From Enchytraeus crypticus (Eukaryota; Annelida; Clitellata; Enchytraeida; Enchytraeidae), in the NCBI GenBank assembly GCA_905160935.1, contig CAJHZI010000441.1:124001-188000 (forward strand): DNA of 64,000 nucleotides, in the 5' to 3' direction. The translations under genes were made by a program, and so were the position numbers. Shown in pieces: positions 12,127 to 22,489 of the stretch. Each line of letters opens with the position of its first letter. Position 1 is the stretch's first letter. The notes below the pieces were generated by a model. It saw only the letters and a program-made list of their open reading frames with translations. It did not search any database and was not told the DNA's origin.

Positions 12127-12330
12127 TCATCATCATCATCTTCCTTTGAATCCAAGTTTAACTAGGGACAGGATTAGAAAATGTTGTAGCAACTTCTGGA
12201 GCCGTTCACCAACCGAATGTCCTTTCTGGCATTAGTTTGCATTTTAGAGATTTATAGACTTTTAAAATACGTGCAGTCCACGGTTGATCAATTCTTCAGC
12301 AAGACGGATACGACATCTTATTTTCACATT
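12127..12330 (-). mobile_element. LINE-tailed SINE-like repeat, internally deleted
   Basis: On the minus strand it ends in GATGATGATGA preceded by the AGTTAAACTTGGATTCAAAGGAAG motif region. Compared with the 13.1 kb copy it lacks about 85 bp between the shared tail and the GGCTCCAGAAGTT block. It shares the body motif CATTCGGTTGGTGA with the 5.0 and 13.1 kb copies. Confidence 0.65.
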
Positions 12331-12507
12331 ATTTTGACATTAAAGTCACATATGCATGTTATTTTCAACCTAACCTATATTTTATGAGGAACTAGTACAC
12401 TTCAATGGTATTCTATGCAGTGTTTACGAATTCTTGTCCACTGTTTACATTTGGTGTCCCCGATGTTCTATTTATAGCTATTACCGAAAAGATCAATTGA
12501 TTTAACA

Positions 12508-12690
12508 ATGTGTCACATTACCGGCACATTCAACCATCTATCGATTAAAGTTAATTAAATTTAATTAATAGTCAGACACTTTACCTGTAGACGCTGCCCA
12601 CTGTTCTATATTGTCAGACACATTAGCAGTACCTTCTGCCATCTGTCGAGTAAAGCGTATTAAATTTATATAAAATCAGACATATTACCG
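12508..12690. repeat. Imperfect direct duplication of about 110 bp
   Basis: CATTACCGGCACATTCAACC ... GATTAAAGTTAATTAAATTTA is echoed by CATTAGCAGTACCTTCTGCC ... GAGTAAAGCGTATTAAATTTA. Strongly diverged; no further function seen. Confidence 0.4.
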
Positions 12691-12719
12691 ATGTTAAGCT
12701 CGATGTACACAATTATATA

Positions 12720-12721
12720 AC

Positions 12722-12764
<43 letters not shown>

Positions 12765-12880
12765 TAATTAGTTAGACGTTCGCTGAATATATGAGACTAT
12801 CTCCTGACGTTAAACTTGGCGTTAGCTGTACATAATAATAATAATAATAATAATAATACAAATAATAACGATAATAATTA
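12720..12880. repeat. AAT microsatellites
   Basis: Two (AAT)n tracts at about 12720-12762 and 12831-12878 are separated by about 70 bp of unique sequence. They immediately precede a family A SINE. Confidence 0.8.
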
Positions 12881-12886
12881 ACAAAA

Positions 12887-13000
12887 GCTAGTGTTAATGT
12901 CAGTTTCCTCACTCGAAAGCAATGTCAGTGATGGGAGAGCCCAGGATTTGAACCCGGCACATAGGCCTACTGACCAGCGGTCGAATATGTTACCGCCGAT
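12887..13000 (-). mobile_element. tRNA-derived SINE, family A
   Basis: The minus strand carries the B box GGTTCAAATCCTGGGCTC and the distal core GAGTGAGGAAACTGACATTAA. The A-box side is decayed. It belongs to the same family as the better copies at 42.8 and 60.4 kb. Confidence 0.75.
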
Positions 13001-13117
13001 AACAACAAAAAACAATAGTAATAATAGTACCAATACTACTATAACTATACTTACTTCACCAATACTTTTTTACTGCGACAATAATAACAACAATAGCAAT
13101 AATAGTACCAATACTAT
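13001..13117. other. ATA/ACT-type low-complexity sequence
   Basis: Irregular AATA, AGTACC and ACTATT runs separate two retroposons. Long frames through it are chance products of the trinucleotide repeats. Confidence 0.5.
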
Positions 13118-13430
13118 TACTCATCATCATCATCATCATCTTCCTCCCTTGAATCCCAGTTTAACCAGGGTCGCGATACGAATAGACTGTCTCAAATCCT
13201 CTCTGTCCTACATCATATCATCCACTAGCCAATACCCCATTCGAGACTTTTCCACTCGTTAAATTTTTTGTAGTAATTTCTGGAGCCTAGGCGCTCACCA
13301 ACCGAATGCCCTTTCTGACGTTGGTATGGATCCTAGTGCTTTAGTCAACTTCTACGACATGTGCAGTCACCGGTTGGTCAATTTTTTAAGCAACCCGGAC
13401 ACAACACTGGGAGTACCTATACTGGTAATA
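13118..13430 (-). mobile_element. LINE-tailed SINE-like repeat, longest copy
   Basis: On the minus strand the element runs from about 13430 to a (GAT)n tail at 13118-13139. Its body contains GACCAACCGGTGACTGCAC, GCATTCGGTTGGTGAGCGCC and CCAGAAATTACTAC. Its last roughly 110 bp (GTAGGACAGAGAGGATTTGAG, CCTGGTTAAACTGGGATTC, GGAAGATGAT) match the end of the LINE at 32505-32937. No ORF is visible in the body, so it looks like a non-autonomous partner of that LINE. Confidence 0.65.
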
Positions 13431-13536
13431 CGCTCCTGTAACACTTTCCAGCCCACCTTCAACTGGTCACAATGAAGGTAGAGAACAGCATTACGACTGG
13501 CCCAAACTAGGCAATGCACATTCACAAGGTCCATAC

Positions 13537-13793
13537 TAATAATAATAGTAACAACACACGTTATAGTGAATTGATCACCTACGTTGATATCTATCACTTT
13601 TAATACCACCTATTAAATCCGTTAGGCAATTAAGTCCATGTTCCTTGTAACCAATCCAGTGAATGTCCCAGATTTTACTCTCAGAGCAGCGCGGCTGGGA
13701 TTCGAACCCACAAGAGTTCACCTCAGGGTCTGTCACTTAAAACTTCATAACGTTTTCTGTACCTCTAACCATTGCGCTAGTGAGACATTCAGT
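13537..13793 (-). mobile_element. tRNA-derived SINE, family B
   Basis: On the minus strand the A-box region CTAGCGCAATGGTTAGAGG and the B box GGGTTCGAATCCCAGCC are both present, separated by about 65 bp. The tail continues to ATATCAACGTAGGTGATC and ends beside an AAT-type tract. Confidence 0.85.
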
Positions 13794-13989
13794 ATTAATT
13801 ACTGCTGCGGGGTGGGAGCTGATAATGTGTTTGATTGGGGCGTCCTGAAGCACACTATTTAACTTACATCTACGCCCGTATAACTCAGGCTTCAATCATT
13901 CACGGCACGCCTGATCAGAGAGAATTAGAGGCAGAACCTCAGATACAGCAGGAGATCATCTCTGGGTACCACGCCTCCTCCTCCTTCAG

Positions 13990-14860
13990 AGATTGGTCGA
14001 AGACTACAGGGTCTGCGTATGTAATAGTAATAGTAGTAATTAATAGAAATAGTAGTAATCGCAGTAATAACAGTAGTAGTAATATCACTAGTAATAGTAA
14101 CAGTAATAATAGTAGTAGTAATAGAAATAGTGTTAATGACAGTTACAATAGTAGTAGTAGTAATAGCAACATTACTGATAACAGTAATAATAGTAGTCGT
14201 AATAGTAATAGTATTTGTAACACTAATAGTAAGTAGTAATATTAATAATAGTAGTAATAGCAGTAGCAGTATTAGTAATAGTAGTAATAGCAGTAGCAGT
14301 AATAGTAGTAACAATAGTAACAGCAGTAGTAGTAATAGTAATAATGGTAGTAACAGCAGTAGTAATAACAGTAATAAGACATAGTAATTAGTAATATTAA
14401 TAATGGTAGTCATAATAATTAGTAATAGTAGTAGTAATAGTTATTATTAATTATTAGTAGGCATAGTAATTAGTAATTAATAATTCGTTGTAGTTATAGT
14501 AATAAGTAATTAGTAGTAGTCATAGTAATTAGTATAGTAATAGTAGTAAGTAAGTAGTAGTAGTACTAGTAGTCATAGTAATTAGTAATTAGTAATAAGC
14601 AGTAATCATAGTAATTTGCAATAGTAGGAGCAGTCATAGTTACTACATGGAGCCATAGTAATTAGTAATATTAATATAATAGTAATATTAATATAGTAAT
14701 ATTAGTAGTAATAGTAGTAATAGTTGTCATAGTAATCAGTAATCAGTACTAGTAATAGTAATTAGTAGCAGTAGTAATCATTTAGTAATCTGTATTAGTA
14801 GTAGTTATAGTAATTAGTCATTAGTAATAAGTATTAGTTATATTAATGAGTAAGTAGTAG
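13990..14860. repeat. TAG/TAA trinucleotide-type satellite
   Basis: Irregular mixture of AGT, AAT and AAC triplets, loosely built from AGTAATAGT and AGTAATTAGT. The long Ser/Asn and Leu/Ile frames through this block are translations of the repeat, not genes. Confidence 0.9.
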
Positions 14861-14861
14861 T

Positions 14862-15150
14862 ACCAGTTGAACGAAGTTAAGCTCCATCGCGCCGGTTAGT
14901 ACTTTGTGGGCGACCACCTTGGAAGACTGAGTGTTGACAGCTTTGAAAGAAAAAAAAATCCCGAGGGTGTTGGAAGGTTATTCTTAAATCCGCGCCGGCA
15001 GCAATTGATGCGCCAACAAAAGGCAACCATTACTAATAACCATGGAGAGGAATGGAGGAAATACTGAAAACTACAAAAACAGAAACCAAGAAAGGAAACC
15101 ATGTAGCACATGCGGTATGTCATGTGTGTAACTAAAGGAACAAAAAAACC
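14862..15150 (+). mobile_element. 5S rRNA-derived SINE (SINE3 type)
   Basis: The head GAACGAAGTTAAGCTCC, GGTTAGTACTTTGTGGGCGACCACC and GTGTTGACAGCTTTG follows the 3' half of 5S rRNA, including its internal promoter elements. The unrelated body continues with GGTGTTGGAAGGTTATTCTT, GCCGGCAGCAATTGATGCGCC, and ACTAATAACCATGGAGAGG. Partners lie at 20.5, 35.1 and 48.8 kb. Promoters derived from 5S rRNA define the SINE3 class. Confidence 0.85.
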
Positions 15151-15159
15151 AGCACTTAT

Positions 15160-15480
15160 AATTATTAGTAATCACAACAATTAGAAATTTGTAGCAATTG
15201 TAGTTATAGTAATTAGAAATTAGTAGCAATTGTAGTTATAGTAATTAGAGATTAGTAGCAGTTGTAGTTATAGTAATTACTAATTAGTAGCAGTTGTAAT
15301 TATAGTAATTAGTAAGTAGTAGTAGTAGTCATAGTAATTAGTGATAGTAGTATTAGTCATAGTTAATGGTAGTCGTATTAATTAGCAGTAGAAATGGTCA
15401 TAGTAATAAATAATTTGTAGTCGTAGTAGTCTTAGTAATTAAGAGTTTATCGGAGTCATAATATTTAGTAATTGGTAATA
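15160..15480. repeat. 36-bp tandem repeat grading into TAG/TAA satellite
   Basis: Four copies of a unit like AGCAATTGTAGTTATAGTAATTAGAAATTAGT lie at about 15185-15315. They are followed by irregular AGT/AAT sequence. Confidence 0.75.
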
Positions 15481-15990
15481 GTAGTAGTCATGGTATTTGT
15501 AGTTAGTAATAGTAGTAGTCATAGTAATCATAGTTGTAGTCATAGTAGTCATAGTAGTAGTCATGGTAATCATAGTAGTAGTCATAGTAATCAAAGTAGT
15601 AGTCATAGTAATCATAGTAGTAGTCATAGTAATCATAGTAGTAGTCATGGTAATCATAGTAGTAGTCATGGTAATCATAGTAGTAGTCATGGTAATCATA
15701 GTAGTAGTCATAGTAATCATAGTAGTAGTCATGGTAATCAAAGTAGTAGTCATAGTAATCATAGTTGTAGTCATAGTAATCATAGTAATCATAGTAGTAG
15801 TCATAGTAATCATAGTAGTAGTTATAGTAATCATAGTAGTAGTCATAGTAATCATAGTAGTAGTCATAGTAATCATAGTAGTAGTCATAGTAATCATAGT
15901 AGTAGTCATAGTAATCATAGTAGTAGTCATAGTAATCATAGTAGTAGTCATAGTAATCATAGTAGTAGTCATAGTAATCATAGTAGTCAT
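15481..15990. repeat. 21-bp minisatellite (about 24 copies)
   Basis: The unit is CATAGTAGTAGTCATAGTAAT with a few CATGG, CAAAG and GTTGTAG variants. Because 21 is a multiple of three, all frames stay open, which explains long spurious frames on both strands. Confidence 0.95.
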
Positions 15991-15991
15991 C

Positions 15992-16133
15992 GACACTGGC
16001 TGGAGCCAGTGGCGATATCGGTAAGACATTCGACCGTGGATCAGTATGTGCAGGGTTCAAATCCTGGGCTTGCCCGTCACCGACATCGCTTTCGAGTGAG
16101 GAAACTGATGTTAACATTAGCTTTACCAGCTTT
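15992..16133 (+). mobile_element. tRNA-derived SINE, family A, near full length
   Basis: TGGCTGGAGCCAGTGGCGATATCGG carries the A box, GGTTCAAATCCTGGGCTTG the B box, and GAGTGAGGAAACTGATGTTAA the core; it ends in AGCTTTACCAGC. It sits exactly between two satellites with different units. Confidence 0.9.
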
Positions 16134-17130
16134 TAGTAATTAGTAATTAGTAGTAGTAGTAATTAGTAATTAGTAGTAGTGAGTAGTATAGTAATTAGTA
16201 ATTAGTAGTAGTAGTAAGTAGTATAGTAATTAGTAATTAGTAGTAGTAAGTAGTATAGTAATTAGTAATTAGTAGTAGTAGTGAGTAGTATAGTAATTAG
16301 TAATTAGTAGTAGTAGTGAGTAGTATAGTAATTAGTAATTAGTAGTAGTAGTGAGTAGTATAGTAATTAGTAATTAGTAGTAGTAGTAAGTAGTATAGTA
16401 ATTAGTAATTAGTAGTAGTAAGTAGTATAGTAATTAGTAATTAGTAGTAGTGAGTAGTATAGTAATTAGTAATTAGTAGTAGTAGTAAGTGGTATGGTAA
16501 TTAGTAATTAGTGGTAGTAAGTAGTATAGTAATTAGTAATTAGTAGTAGTAGTGAGTAGTATAGTAATTAGTAGTAGTAGTAAGTAGTATAGTAATTAGT
16601 AATTAGTGGTAGTAAGTAGTATAGTAATTAGTAATTAGTAGTAGTGAGTAGTATAGTAATTAGTAATTAGTAGTAGTAGTAAGTAGTATAGTAATTAGTA
16701 ATTAGTGGTAGTAAGTAGTATAGTAATTAGTAATTAGTGGTAGTAAGTGGTATAGTAATTAGTAATTAGTAGTAGTAGTGAGTAGTATAGTAATTAGTAA
16801 TTAGTAGTAGTAGTAGTAGTATAGTAATTAGTAATTAGTAGTAGTAGTAAGTAGTATAGTAATTAGTAATTAGTGGTAGTAAGTAGTATAGTAATTAGTA
16901 ATTAGTAGTAGTAGTATAGTAATTAATTAGTAAGTAGTAGTATAGTAGTATAGTAGTAGTATAGTAATAGTAGTAGTAGTAGTAGTAGTATAGTAATTAT
17001 TAGTAGTAGTAATTAGTAATTAGTAGTAGTAAGTAGTATAGTAATTAGTAGTAGTAGTAGTAGTAGTATAGTATTAGTAATATAGTAAGTTAGTGGTAGT
17101 AGTAGTAGTAGTAGTATAGTAGTAGTAGTA

Positions 17131-17162
<32 letters not shown>

Positions 17163-17510
17163 TTGTAGTAGTATAGTAATTAGTAGTAGTAGTAGTATAG
17201 TAGTAATTAGTAATTAGTAGTAGTAGTGAGTAGTATAGTAATTAGTAATTAGTAGTAGTAGTAAGTGGTATAGTAATTAGTAATTAGTGGTAGTAAGTAG
17301 TATAGTAATTAGTAATTAGTAGTAGTAGTGAGTAGTATAGTAATTAGTAATTAGTAGTAGTAGTGAGTAGTATAGTAATTAGTAATTAGTAGTAGTAGTG
17401 AGTAGTATAGTAATTAGTAATTAGTAGTAGTAGTAAGTGGTATAGTAATTAGTAATTAGTAGTAGCAATAAGTAGTATAGTAGGTAGTAAGTAGTAGTAG
17501 TAGTCATAAT
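16134..17510. repeat. About 35-bp minisatellite (AGTAATTAGTAATTAGTAGT...)
   Basis: Units of 32-38 bp are built from AGTAATTAGTAATTAGTAG, a variable (TAG)2-4 run, and TGAGTAGTAT or TAAGTAGTAT; there are roughly 35-40 copies. The stretch at 16920-17200 is disordered (TAG)n. It shares the triplet vocabulary of the 21-bp array but not its unit. Confidence 0.9.
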
Positions 17511-17685
17511 AAATAAAAAGTAACTACTAACGGTAGCCAGGATATAAATTATTGCACGCTTATCTTTATTGCGGCTATAGGTCAACAGAACACACAAGTC
17601 ACAGCACAGCACAAAGATAGCACCATACAGACCTGAGCTAATGACACGACCACTGCACATATATCTTACCACAGAATGTCTTCTC

Positions 17686-17815
17686 ACGTTCATCATAGCA
17701 TTCCAGGTTGTAGCCTATCCATTGCACCGGAATTACGTCCATCATAGCATTCCAGTTATCCATTGCACCGGAGTCACGTCCATCATTGCATTCCGGATAT
17801 CCATTGCACCGGACT
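17686..17815. repeat. Three-copy tandem repeat of about 45 bp
   Basis: CATCATAGCATTCCAG ... ATCCATTGCACCGGA recurs three times with small changes at the ends. The flanking frames through it are not convincing genes. Confidence 0.7.
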
Positions 17816-17929
17816 CGAGCCTCTCCACTGGATTTGATCAGGACTTCAGAATTATGGCTGCACTCAGAGGATGGCTGCCACAATTTCGCTGATTTGTCGT
17901 GGCTAAAAACTTAGTGTAAGAGTTGTATA

Positions 17930-18125
17930 AGAGTATAAAATATGCTAGTATAAAAAATAGCATAATTATATATAATAATATAATAAATTATAAATAAAAT
18001 ATAGTAAATTATATATAATAATTATATAATATTATATATAATAATTATATATAATAGTATATAAATATTAAATTAAATTAAATATAATAAATTATATATA
18101 TATATAATTATATATAATAGTATAG
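17930..18125. repeat. TATA/ATTATATAT low-complexity tract
   Basis: Sequence made almost only of A and T with imperfect ATATATAATTATATAAT motifs. No coding or promoter claim is justified. Confidence 0.8.
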
Positions 18126-18252
18126 GAGAGTAACATTTTATTTTGACTAAAATATTGCACAACACCACAAGCATCTGTCGCCATGCTATAGATACCCGCC
18201 ACTGGCGATCCGCAGATTTACATATCTAGAAAACTGCTACTCTTACACATAT

Positions 18253-18335
18253 AAAAGCTGGTGAAGCTAAGGTTAACGTCAGTTTCCTCACTCGAAAGCG
18301 ATGTCAGCGACGGGCGAGCCCAGGATTTGAACCCC
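18253..18335 (-). mobile_element. tRNA-derived SINE, family A, truncated
   Basis: The minus strand keeps the B box GGTTCAAATCCTGGGCTCG and the core to AGCTTCACCAGC. It is cut off before the A box. Confidence 0.8.
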
Positions 18336-18636
18336 AAGCAAGTAATTAATCTAGTAATTAATTAATTAGTATTTTATTAGTTAATCCTATCATTTATTAT
18401 CCTTTTAGACGTGAAACATCCTATTAATTTCGAAACACATTCTAAATCCATATAATTGGCATATGAACGAGTGTATAATACTTCAAATGCTCTCGATCCT
18501 TAACTGTCGCAGGAGTAATTTGTAGAAGTTGTTGACCTCTACCGCAGAAAAATTTATCCATCTCACCATCTTGACACCGGTTACAACCGAATGGAGCGTC
18601 GAGTACCTTCGAGGCTGTTTTGTGGAGAATTTCTAG

Positions 18637-18872
18637 CCATCATCATCATCATCATTATCATTATCATCACCTTCATCATCATCATCATCAGCAGCAGCAG
18701 CTATGACAATTCTTATGAAGAACCTCTCGATTCACTCATCGACTTAATCGATAGTGAACCTGCTGTAAAATTTGTTATTGCATACAGAAGCGTTAAACTC
18801 AAACTATAACTGTAATTCGGCAGAACAGGAGAGACTGAGAGAGAGAGAGAGAGAGAGGAATAGGAGAGACTG

Positions 18873-18918
<46 letters not shown>

Positions 18919-18925
18919 TGACTAA
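18637..18925. repeat. CAT and GA microsatellites
   Basis: A (CAT)n/(CAG)n tract lies at 18637-18701, and a (GA)n-rich tract at 18833-18925. The sequence between them is unassigned. Confidence 0.8.
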
Positions 18926-19199
18926 GAGAGAGAGTAACAGAGTGTCTTCAAATGTAATCAAGTATAATGAGATGTATTCAAATAAAATAAAATCAAATCA
19001 AATTGATTCCGATCCACCATTGAGTTTTTATCACCATTGATTGATAATCAAGAGGTCACGAGTTCAAAAATCAGTCGGGATGTCTTACACCTTCATTGCA
19101 ATACGTTATTGAAAGCTATAACAAACCTTTATCTTATAGCTCACTCATTCTAACCCCATCCATGTTGAATGAATCAAATGCACAGTTGATACAGATGAT

Positions 19200-19425
19200 G
19201 CAGTACTGTTAGATGATAAGTATTACGCGGTACTGTCAGGTGATGCAGTACTGCCAGGTGATGCAGTACTGTCAGGTGATGCCGTACTGTCAGGTGATGC
19301 CGTACTGTCAGGTGATGCAGTACTGTCAGGTGATGCAGTACTGTCAGGTGATGCAGTACTGTCAGGTGATGCAGTACTGTCAGGTGATGCAGTACTGTCA
19401 GGTGATGCAATACTGTTAAGTGATG
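19200..19425. repeat. 18-bp minisatellite (about 12 copies)
   Basis: The unit is GATGCAGTACTGTCAGGT with rare CAGTAC to CCGTAC and GTCAGG to GCCAGG changes. Copies are nearly identical, which suggests recent expansion. It contains no unique spacers, so it is not CRISPR-like. Confidence 0.95.
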
Positions 19426-19707
19426 CATCTGCTGCTTCTGGTTTTGTTGTTGTTTCTGCTCTCTGACTGCTCTGGCAGTTTAAACCTCGTCATCTTCGTG
19501 AAGCTGAAAGAATTATCTGAACAGCAAATAAAATATATAAAATATTTAAAAGTAAAACTGGCACTTTATACCATTTAAACCAGTCACTAGTAGATGATCA
19601 TTTGAAAGGAAATCTGTCGAAATCCTGGACTAAGAGGGAACATTATGACAACTTACTCTAGAAGTTTGTCTATTTCCAGTATTAAGACATCAAAAGTCTC
19701 AAGAGAC

Positions 19708-20064
19708 TGATAAAGCTAAGGTTAACGTCAGTTAATAATAATAACACATATTATAGTGAAGTTATCAACTTTGTTGATATCTATAACTTTTAATACCACA
19801 TGTTAAATCCGTTAGGCAATTTTGTCCATTTTCCGTATAGCCAGTCCAGTGAATGCCCGAGATTTTACTCTCAGCTCAGCGCGGCTGGGATTCGAACCTA
19901 CGAGGGTTCAATTCACCCAAGGGTCTGTCATTTAAAACTTCATGACGTTATCTACACCTCTAACCATTGCGCTATTGAGACATTCAATACAAATTCTTTA
20001 TTAAATTTCGAGTTTCCTCACTCGAAAGCGCTGTCAGTGACGGGCGAGCCCAGGATTTGAACGC
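19708..20064 (-). mobile_element. Nested SINEs: family B inserted into family A
   Basis: A family A copy is split. Its core ends at about 19733 (AAGGTTAACGTCAGTT) and resumes at about 20010 (GTTTCCTCACTCGAAAGCG) through the B-box part. Between them, 19734-20009, lies a family B copy (A box ATAGCGCAATGGTTAGAGG and B box GGTTCGAATCCCAGCC on the minus strand). GTT at the junction may be a short target duplication. The order shows that B was active after A. Confidence 0.85.
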
Positions 20065-20504
20065 TCACCTCTGTACCCCAGATTGAATCATATTGTCATA
20101 GAATATGAGAAGTGAAGCAAAGTGCGAGAGAAGAGAAATGTAATTGGGATAATCAGAGAGAACACACTCCGAAATAAAACCGAAAGCAAATTGAAACAGT
20201 AGAAATTGAGTTGAAATTTAATAAAGAAGCCGACTATTTACAAATTCCGTTGGTTGAACACACAACATACGTGCTGCAGAGGTTGCTTGTTGTGCTGTTG
20301 TGTAGATGTTAGGGAAGATGTGTATCGTCTTCCCTGACGGCCGTCGTTCTGGTGTTTATAAACTGTTTGACACACTGTGTTCCTGGGAATTTTTTAAACT
20401 TTATTTCATTTAAATGTTTATTTCTGTTTGCATTTGTCAGTGATTTGGTGTTGATGCTGAAATAAACACATATATCTCTCTCCCTCTGTTGTTGTAGCTT
20501 TCTT
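20065..20504. other. Unassigned sequence
   Basis: No supported gene or repeat family. The mixed-composition stretch near 20330-20400 has no open frame worth calling. Confidence 0.5.
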
Positions 20505-20765
20505 TATTTTCCTCCCTCACTCCGTGGTTATTAGTAGTCGTTGTTCTTAGTAGTCGTTGTTCTTGATGGCTAATCGACTGCTATTAGAGCGAATCAAGAA
20601 TAACCTTCCAACACCCTTAGGGATTGTATTTAGTTCTGTCAACACTCAGTCTTTGACTCAATCTTTGAAGGCGTTCGACTATCCAAGTACTAGCCGGGCC
20701 CAATGACGCCTAACTTCGTTTATAGAGCGCTCACTCTTGCTAGCGCTTTAAACCCCGACCTGAAA
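20505..20765 (-). mobile_element. 5S rRNA-derived SINE
   Basis: The minus strand reads GAAGTTAGGCGTCATTGGGC, CCCGGCTAGTACTTGGATAG, then GTGTTGACAG and the family body GGTGTTGGAAGGTTATTCTTG. The 5S-like head matches 5S rRNA from the GAAGTTAGGC position onward. A small duplication of TAGTCGTTGTTCT lies in its tail. Confidence 0.8.
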
Positions 20766-20956
20766 TATACTAGAAAAGCAAAGTGAAATTTAAAATACAA
20801 ATTCAAGTACATTTACATCAGAAGACAGACTGAAATTTACTATTAATACATACATGAAATTAAGATTTAAATTAATACAGACATATGAGTACAAAGTGAG
20901 GCTTGATTTGAGGAAGGCAAAGGGAAACTACCTCAGAAGCCATACTTTTCCACAAA

Positions 20957-21013
20957 GTCTATGCCTTATCCATACCTTATGTAGCCTTACGTAAGGTTTG
21001 GATAAGACATAGA
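20957..21013. repeat. Imperfect inverted repeat (hairpin)
   Basis: AAAGTCTATGCCTTATCCAT at the left and its near-complement ending GGATAAGACATAGACTTT at the right form a stem of about 27 bp with about three mismatches and a very short loop. It may be a foldback remnant of the repeat seen at 50.3 kb (CTTATCCACACATTTATGTAG). Confidence 0.6.
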
Positions 21014-21579
21014 CTTTACGTAGAGATTAACTTGTTGATCTAAGGAGTGCTCTTTTGGAGTGCGAAAGCAGACTTTGAGTATGAATATGTACCTTGAACC
21101 TGCTACTTGGCAGTGCACTGAAGAAGACACGTGATTAGAACCTAAAATTATTTGAGCATTATAATAATCACAGGTAGATTCAGATTTGACTTTATTACCT
21201 TTACAAAATTACAGTCAAATATTTCAGAGCTAAGCAGTAAACAAAAATATACTGACATCAGTAATTCTCATTGGGAGGTGGAGGGAGGTTAAAGTATATT
21301 ATCGCCCCCCCCCCCTCAGCCTCATCTCTAATCTTAATTAAAACCAGATCATGTAAACTCATGTAGATCATCATCATCATCATCAGTTCCTTGCGTTCTG
21401 AACAGAACATAGGGCGGCAGCATTCCACCACTCGCATAGATATATGCTGTCCACTCGTCTACTCGTTCTCTCGACAGGTGGCGAAACTTTCTTCTGCACT
21501 GAACACGACAACTGGCTCAATAGCCAACTCAACGTCTCCTTATCAGTCTACTAGATACAATATCAATCAATCAATCAAT

Positions 21580-21645
21580 ACAATTTAACGTCCAGTTCCT
21601 CGCTATAAGGTGATGTCAGGGACGTCCCTTGCAGACTCTACACAA
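21580..21645 (-). repeat. Short dispersed repeat (GACGTCCCTGACATCA type)
   Basis: On the minus strand GGGACGTCCCTGACATCACC is followed by ...GAGGAACTGGACGTTAAA and a (GATT)n tail. Related segments lie at 41473, 44062 and 58833. The 3' motif resembles the family A SINE core, suggesting a shared 3' end. Confidence 0.55.
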
Positions 21646-21759
21646 ACAGGCGCCAAAGCACCACAAGATGACGACTGAGTACACAGAGAACACAAGAGAA
21701 AGCGAGATCAAAACAGTGCAAGTCTAAGATCCAAGGCAAGCGGGTCATAATTTAGACCT

Positions 21760-22200
21760 ATGGCAGAAAGAGATGGGTTTTTAGCTTGCCAAGCTTCTTG
21801 CGCTGCTGCTGGTGCTGCAGCAGAGGCCGCGGCTAATAGGAAAACTCTGAAGTATGCCGAAATCTCTGGTAACTATATCTTCATGCCCATTGCCTTTGAG
21901 ACCCTGGGGCCCATCAACTCTCTCGCATCAGACTTTATTGACGAAATAGGCAGGAGGACCAGCGCCATTACTGGTGATAAGCGCGAAAAATCTTTTCTGT
22001 GGCAGCGACTGTCTATTGCTCTCCAGCGATTCAATGCAGTCTGCTTCAGTGGCACTTTGGCTAAAGCGGCTTCCCAGAGTGCAGAGGAATTATTTTAATC
22101 GCTTCTTTTTTAAAAAAACTTTTAATTAAATAAAGTTTCTTTTATCTTATTTTTTAGCCCAGGGCCCTTTACAGCCCAGGGCATTAAAAAAAAAATATAA
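21760..22200 (+). mobile_element. Retroelement fossil: C-terminal ORF segment with A-rich tail
   Basis: An open frame to a TAA at 22096-22098 encodes an Ala-rich stretch, then IFMPIAFETLGPINSLASDF and FLWQRLSIALQRFNAVCFSG. I recall closely similar C-terminal segments from reverse-transcribing elements in invertebrate genomes, but cannot name the clade without a search. It is followed by a short untranslated segment and a run of A, as at a retroposon 3' end. Only the 3' end is present. Confidence 0.55.
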
Positions 22201-22390
22201 AAAAAATAAATAAAAAATAATAATAATAATAATTATTATTATAATAAATTTAGTATTATTATTACTATTAATGTTCTGTAAAAGTAGGCCTACATATCTA
22301 ACTTTTATTTTATTTTCTGTGATTTCATGACTAGGCCTATAATAATAATAATAATAATAATTAAATAAATAAATAATAATACTACTAATA

Positions 22391-22482
22391 CAGCTGGTAA
22401 AGCTACAAAGCGATGTCAGTGACGGGCGAGCCCAGGATTTGAACCCCGCAAATACTGATCCGCGGTCGAGTATTTTACCGAC
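22391..22482 (-). mobile_element. tRNA-derived SINE, family A, internally deleted
   Basis: B box GGTTCAAATCCTGGGCTCG and a partial A-box side are present on the minus strand. The GAGGAAACTGACGTTAACC core is missing between CATCGCTTTG and TAGCTTTACCAGC. Confidence 0.75.
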
Positions 22483-22489
22483 TAAAAAC

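Noticed and set aside
13925-14413. Leu/Ile-rich 162-codon frame resembling a membrane protein
   Set aside because: Translation of TAG/TAA triplets; no real hydrophobic-domain pattern.
15439-16143. Frames of 150-220 codons on both strands (SSSHSNH, TTTMITM, DYYYDYY)
   Set aside because: All derive from the 21-bp repeat, which keeps all frames open.
19200-19425. CRISPR-like regular array
   Set aside because: Units are contiguous with no unique spacers, and the genome is animal; it is a minisatellite. The same applies to 33428-33556 and 62039-62285.
21302-21314. Poly-C run as a regulatory element
   Set aside because: A lone homopolymer in unassigned sequence; no supporting context.
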